A stretch of DNA of 7,193 nucleotides, taken from positions 1 to 7,193 of the forward strand of contig JALXAI010000161.1 in assembly GCA_026992215.1 (NCBI GenBank), written 5' to 3'. The position numbers and the translations under genes were made by a program. Of this stretch, positions 4,935-7,193 are shown one piece after another. Positions within the stretch are counted from its first letter, which is position 1. Every line of letters begins with the position of its first letter. Source of the stretch: Desulfobacterales bacterium. GTDB lineage: Bacteria; Desulfobacterota; Syntrophobacteria; B119-G9. Below the pieces are notes generated by a model. The model did not search any database and was not told the origin of the DNA. It saw nothing but the letters and a program-made list of their open reading frames with translations.

Positions 4935-6323
4935 ATGAAGGGGGAGCTTTTTTTCGAAAATGTGAGGCTTGAAAAGGACGTATACTATTTTTTGTACGTT
5001 GGTGAAATCAAGGGCTACTGCTTGAATCAATTTCTCAGGCTTTCTCTGGAAAAGGTTAAAAAGAAGCCGGTTGACTTCATAGCTGTTATTCCTGATATCT
5101 GGACCGATTACTCGTATCCCAACCTTGTGGTTTTGAACCCGGATGCCATGGAATTGATGAAAGGGGCGAGGGGGAAGGTTCATATCAGGATGCCGGGGCG
5201 AAGGTTTGCGGCGGTGGTGGCCTCGCATCCCTACATCCGGGAGCTCGTGGAAACCTTGGTCAACCGGCAGGGTGAGCTGTACTTGCACATGTTCCAGACT
5301 TTTCCCGAGATGACCCTTGCTCGTCACCCCCGTGTTAAGCTTATAGGTCCGGATCCCGAACTTTCCGACACGTGGAACAGCAAGCTGTACATGTACGAGA
5401 AACTGAATGGAATTGTTCCGGTTCCGCCTTTTCGTTTTTGCAGGAGTCGGGACGAGCTGCTTGAAGTTACAGGAAAACTCTGGAATGAGTGGCGGGAAGG
5501 AATATTTGTCAGCCTGGAATACAGTGCCGCTGGAGCTTTCAGTTTCTTGGCGCATTCGCAGGAAGAGATGATGGAAAAGCTGGGGGGGTGGGACCCTCCT
5601 TATCTGATTACCAGGTTTATCCCGCACGAGTACGATCCAACGGTGCTGGGAGTGGTGGCAAGTGAAAAGGATGTTTATGTGGGGTGTGTTGCCGACCAGA
5701 GCATGGAACAGCTGAACAAATTTCGCGGCTCAACCTATCCCTCCGTGTTGCCGGAGAATATTCAGCATCGATTAAAAGAGATGACAAGGAATGTTGGCCG
5801 TGAGATGGCGGCAACAGGGTACCGCGGGATTTTCGGGTGTGATTACGTGGTTGACGGTAACGGAGAGATTTACTTCGTGGAAGTAAACGCCCGCAAGCAG
5901 GGAACAACAATGGAGATGTGTTGTACTCTTGAAAATTCACTCCCGGAAGAATGCCCGAACCTCATGGAAATAGAATTTCATGCCATTACCAGGGGGCAGT
6001 TGCCCCCAGTGTGCCCGGAACTTAGCGGCAATCCCGGTGGAATATACTGGGGAACTTATAACCTGAAGCTTGATAAGGATGCAGTAACCGTCGATACTGC
6101 GCGAGGTTTTCCCGATGAAAGAGAAATGTTCAGGCAGGTGGCGGATGTATCCGGACCGGACGCCAGATTCGCAGTTGTTGAGCATGTCGGGAAGAATATA
6201 CTTGTCAAATCGGGTTCCTTTCTGGGTAGGGTAATATCCGTGGGGAAGACCAGGGACGCCATGATCGAAGGTTTAACAAGGGGGAAGTCAATATTAAAAA
6301 GTACGATTAAAGGAGAGTATTAA
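4935..6323 (+). CDS. ATP-grasp ligase (biotin-carboxylase-like fold) of unknown substrate
   Basis: Predicted cytoplasmic ATP-grasp enzyme of 462 residues. Such enzymes activate a carboxylate as acyl phosphate and join it to an amine or other nucleophile. Visible features: an N-terminal pre-ATP-grasp region (about 1-145) with LYLHMFQTFPEMTLA (116-130); NSKLYMYEKLNGIVPVPPF (148-166), with K150 where ATP-grasp domains start their nucleotide-binding part; a small-residue loop SAAGAF (197-202) resembling the flexible ATP-binding loop; and GIFGCDYVV (298-306) leading to FVEVNARKQGTT (314-325), whose E316 and N318 match the metal-binding E-x-N motif. A C-terminal portion (about 370-462) contains GRVISVGKTRDAMIEG. 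There are no signal peptide or membrane segments. The start ATG follows AAAGAGG at a 7-base gap. It is followed after one base by a KamA-like gene, so the two are almost certainly cotranscribed and coupled. The N-domain is loosely reminiscent of peptide-ligase ATP-grasp proteins such as PGM1 of pheganomycin biosynthesis; this is a resemblance, not an assignment. Ligase class is confident, substrate unknown. Confidence 0.85.
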   Translation: MKGELFFENVRLEKDVYYFLYVGEIKGYCLNQFLRLSLEKVKKKPVDFIAVIPDIWTDYSYPNLVVLNPDAMELMKGARGKVHIRMPGRRFAAVVASHPYIRELVETLVNRQGELYLHMFQTFPEMTLARHPRVKLIGPDPELSDTWNSKLYMYEKLNGIVPVPPFRFCRSRDELLEVTGKLWNEWREGIFVSLEYSAAGAFSFLAHSQEEMMEKLGGWDPPYLITRFIPHEYDPTVLGVVASEKDVYVGCVADQSMEQLNKFRGSTYPSVLPENIQHRLKEMTRNVGREMAATGYRGIFGCDYVVDGNGEIYFVEVNARKQGTTMEMCCTLENSLPEECPNLMEIEFHAITRGQLPPVCPELSGNPGGIYWGTYNLKLDKDAVTVDTARGFPDEREMFRQVADVSGPDARFAVVEHVGKNILVKSGSFLGRVISVGKTRDAMIEGLTRGKSILKSTIKGEY

Positions 6324-6324
6324 C

Positions 6325-7193
6325 ATGCGAAACTCTGGATCATCACAGGCTGTTTTGGACGAATTTACGAGAGAACTCCTGGATTATCTCTTTGAGAAAG
6401 GCGCAAGTAAGGGCGACACACCGGAGGGGGAAAAGGAAAAAGTTGTTCGTATGTTCGAAGTTGCCAAGGATACCAGGCTGACGAAACCGATCCTCGATTT
6501 GTTTTCGGAGCTCAAAAAATTACGAGAAAGCCAGGGATTAACACCCGACGATGTGGGGCTTACACGTGATGACCTTGTAGCCCTGGCAGAACGACACAGG
6601 GAAATAGACGAACACCACGTCACCGTGGGAGGGCGTCTTTGCAGGGCTCTTCCCATAGTTGAAGAGGCGAATGCCCGGGTCAGGGAATACATGGAAAGAA
6701 AAGATACCGAGGCTCCCAGCGGAATTGAGCTGTGGGAGAAAATAAAGGAAAACGTGAGGCGCATAAAAAAGGCGCTCGGAATGCGGGAAGATGACTGGAA
6801 TTCTTTTTCCGGGCAGTTAAGGTTCGCAATAAACTCCCTTGATGAACTGGTGAAAGTGGTTGAGCTCCCTGATGCCGCTTACGCTGACGTACGGGAAGTG
6901 ACCAGGTATTACCGCATGAGATTGACGCCTTACTATGCGAGTCTGATAATGCCCGGTAAGGTGAATGATCCGATTCTTGTCCAGTCCGTACCAACGAGGG
7001 AGATGATCGATAACGCGGGAATCGAAATTCCGCCGGTGGCAGCGGATCATTCTCCCGCCAGGTTGATAGACCAGTTCTATCCCAGGGTTCTTACCATTAA
7101 AGCGACGAATATGTGTGCCATGTATTGCACTCATTGTCTTCGCATTGCCCACATAGGCAAAAAAGATCGTATCTATTCCAGGGATGCATACAG
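6325..7193 (+). CDS. KamA-like radical SAM aminomutase with long N-terminal region, C-terminus cut off
   Basis: A member of the lysine-2,3-aminomutase (KamA) radical SAM/PLP family, which moves an alpha-amino group to the beta carbon; 289 codons are visible before the window edge. The SAM-cluster motif is C264-AMY-C268-TH-C271, the C-x3-C-x2-C pattern. Before it lie typical KamA segments: DDWNSFSGQLRFAINSLDEL (156-175), RLTPYYASLI (199-208), NDPILVQSVPT (214-224) and FYPRVLTI (251-258). R273, two residues after the third cysteine, matches the substrate-carboxylate arginine R134 of clostridial KamA as I remember it, so an alpha-amino acid substrate is plausible. The triad sits at residue 264, against about 125 in classical KamA, so some 140 extra, largely helical and charged residues precede it. 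The PLP lysine and side-chain-recognising aspartates lie outside the window, so lysine, glutamate or another substrate cannot be chosen. The ATG is one base after the ATP-grasp stop and follows AGGAGAG within that gene's end, indicating translational coupling. Confidence 0.88.
   Translation, partial: MRNSGSSQAVLDEFTRELLDYLFEKGASKGDTPEGEKEKVVRMFEVAKDTRLTKPILDLFSELKKLRESQGLTPDDVGLTRDDLVALAERHREIDEHHVTVGGRLCRALPIVEEANARVREYMERKDTEAPSGIELWEKIKENVRRIKKALGMREDDWNSFSGQLRFAINSLDELVKVVELPDAAYADVREVTRYYRMRLTPYYASLIMPGKVNDPILVQSVPTREMIDNAGIEIPPVAADHSPARLIDQFYPRVLTIKATNMCAMYCTHCLRIAHIGKKDRIYSRDAY

Noticed and set aside
4842..5627. 261-residue open frame on the minus strand
   Set aside because: Lies mostly opposite the well-supported ATP-grasp gene; proline- and histidine-rich composition is typical of an antisense shadow and no motif is recognisable.
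1..7193. CRISPR array, tRNA, rRNA, transposon or phage element
   Set aside because: No regularly spaced direct repeats, no tRNA-like cloverleaf that I could find, and no transposase, integrase or phage gene in any frame.

Overview
The window suggests a strict anaerobe that runs the folate (methyl) branch of the Wood-Ljungdahl pathway. Three minus-strand genes in a row encode a formate-tetrahydrofolate ligase, a FolD methylene/methenyl-THF enzyme and an HdrA-type flavin/iron-sulfur electron-transfer subunit. Their transcription order is fhs, folD, hdrA. The ligase is the roughly 590-residue type that I associate from memory with sulfate-reducing Desulfobacterota and some anaerobic Bacillota, not the roughly 556-residue clostridial type. 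The strong purine-rich ribosome binding sites (GGAGGAG, AAAGGAGG) fit either group. I cannot settle the phylum from this sequence.

Layout. Positions 1-1311 (minus): HdrA-like protein, N-terminal 437 residues, C-terminus cut by the window edge. 1312-1455: spacer with one GC-rich hairpin. 1456-2346 (minus): folD. 2347-2479: spacer with two related hairpins in inverted orientation, sharing CCTATAGG; the folD-proximal one, followed by a T-run, resembles an intrinsic terminator or attenuator. 2480-4246 (minus): fhs. 4247-4934: a 688-base divergent, AT-rich control region with no convincing protein gene but several dyads, a candidate promoter for each direction and a leader hairpin. 4935-6323 (plus): an ATP-grasp ligase of uncertain substrate. 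6325-7193 (plus, cut by the window edge): a KamA-like radical SAM/PLP aminomutase with an unusually long N-terminal region.

How the genes work together. Fhs makes 10-formyl-THF from formate and ATP. FolD converts it through methenyl-THF to methylene-THF. HdrA would be the flavin-based electron-transfer subunit of a heterodisulfide-reductase-like module; such modules are known next to methylene-THF reductase (metF/metV) in acetogens, and those partners would lie past position 1. The opposite strand looks functionally separate. An ATP-grasp carboxylate-amine ligase is followed after a single base by a lysine-2,3-aminomutase-family protein. This pairing suggests synthesis of a beta-amino acid and its attachment to another molecule. 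It is the least explained and most interesting part of the window. The product cannot be predicted from what is visible.
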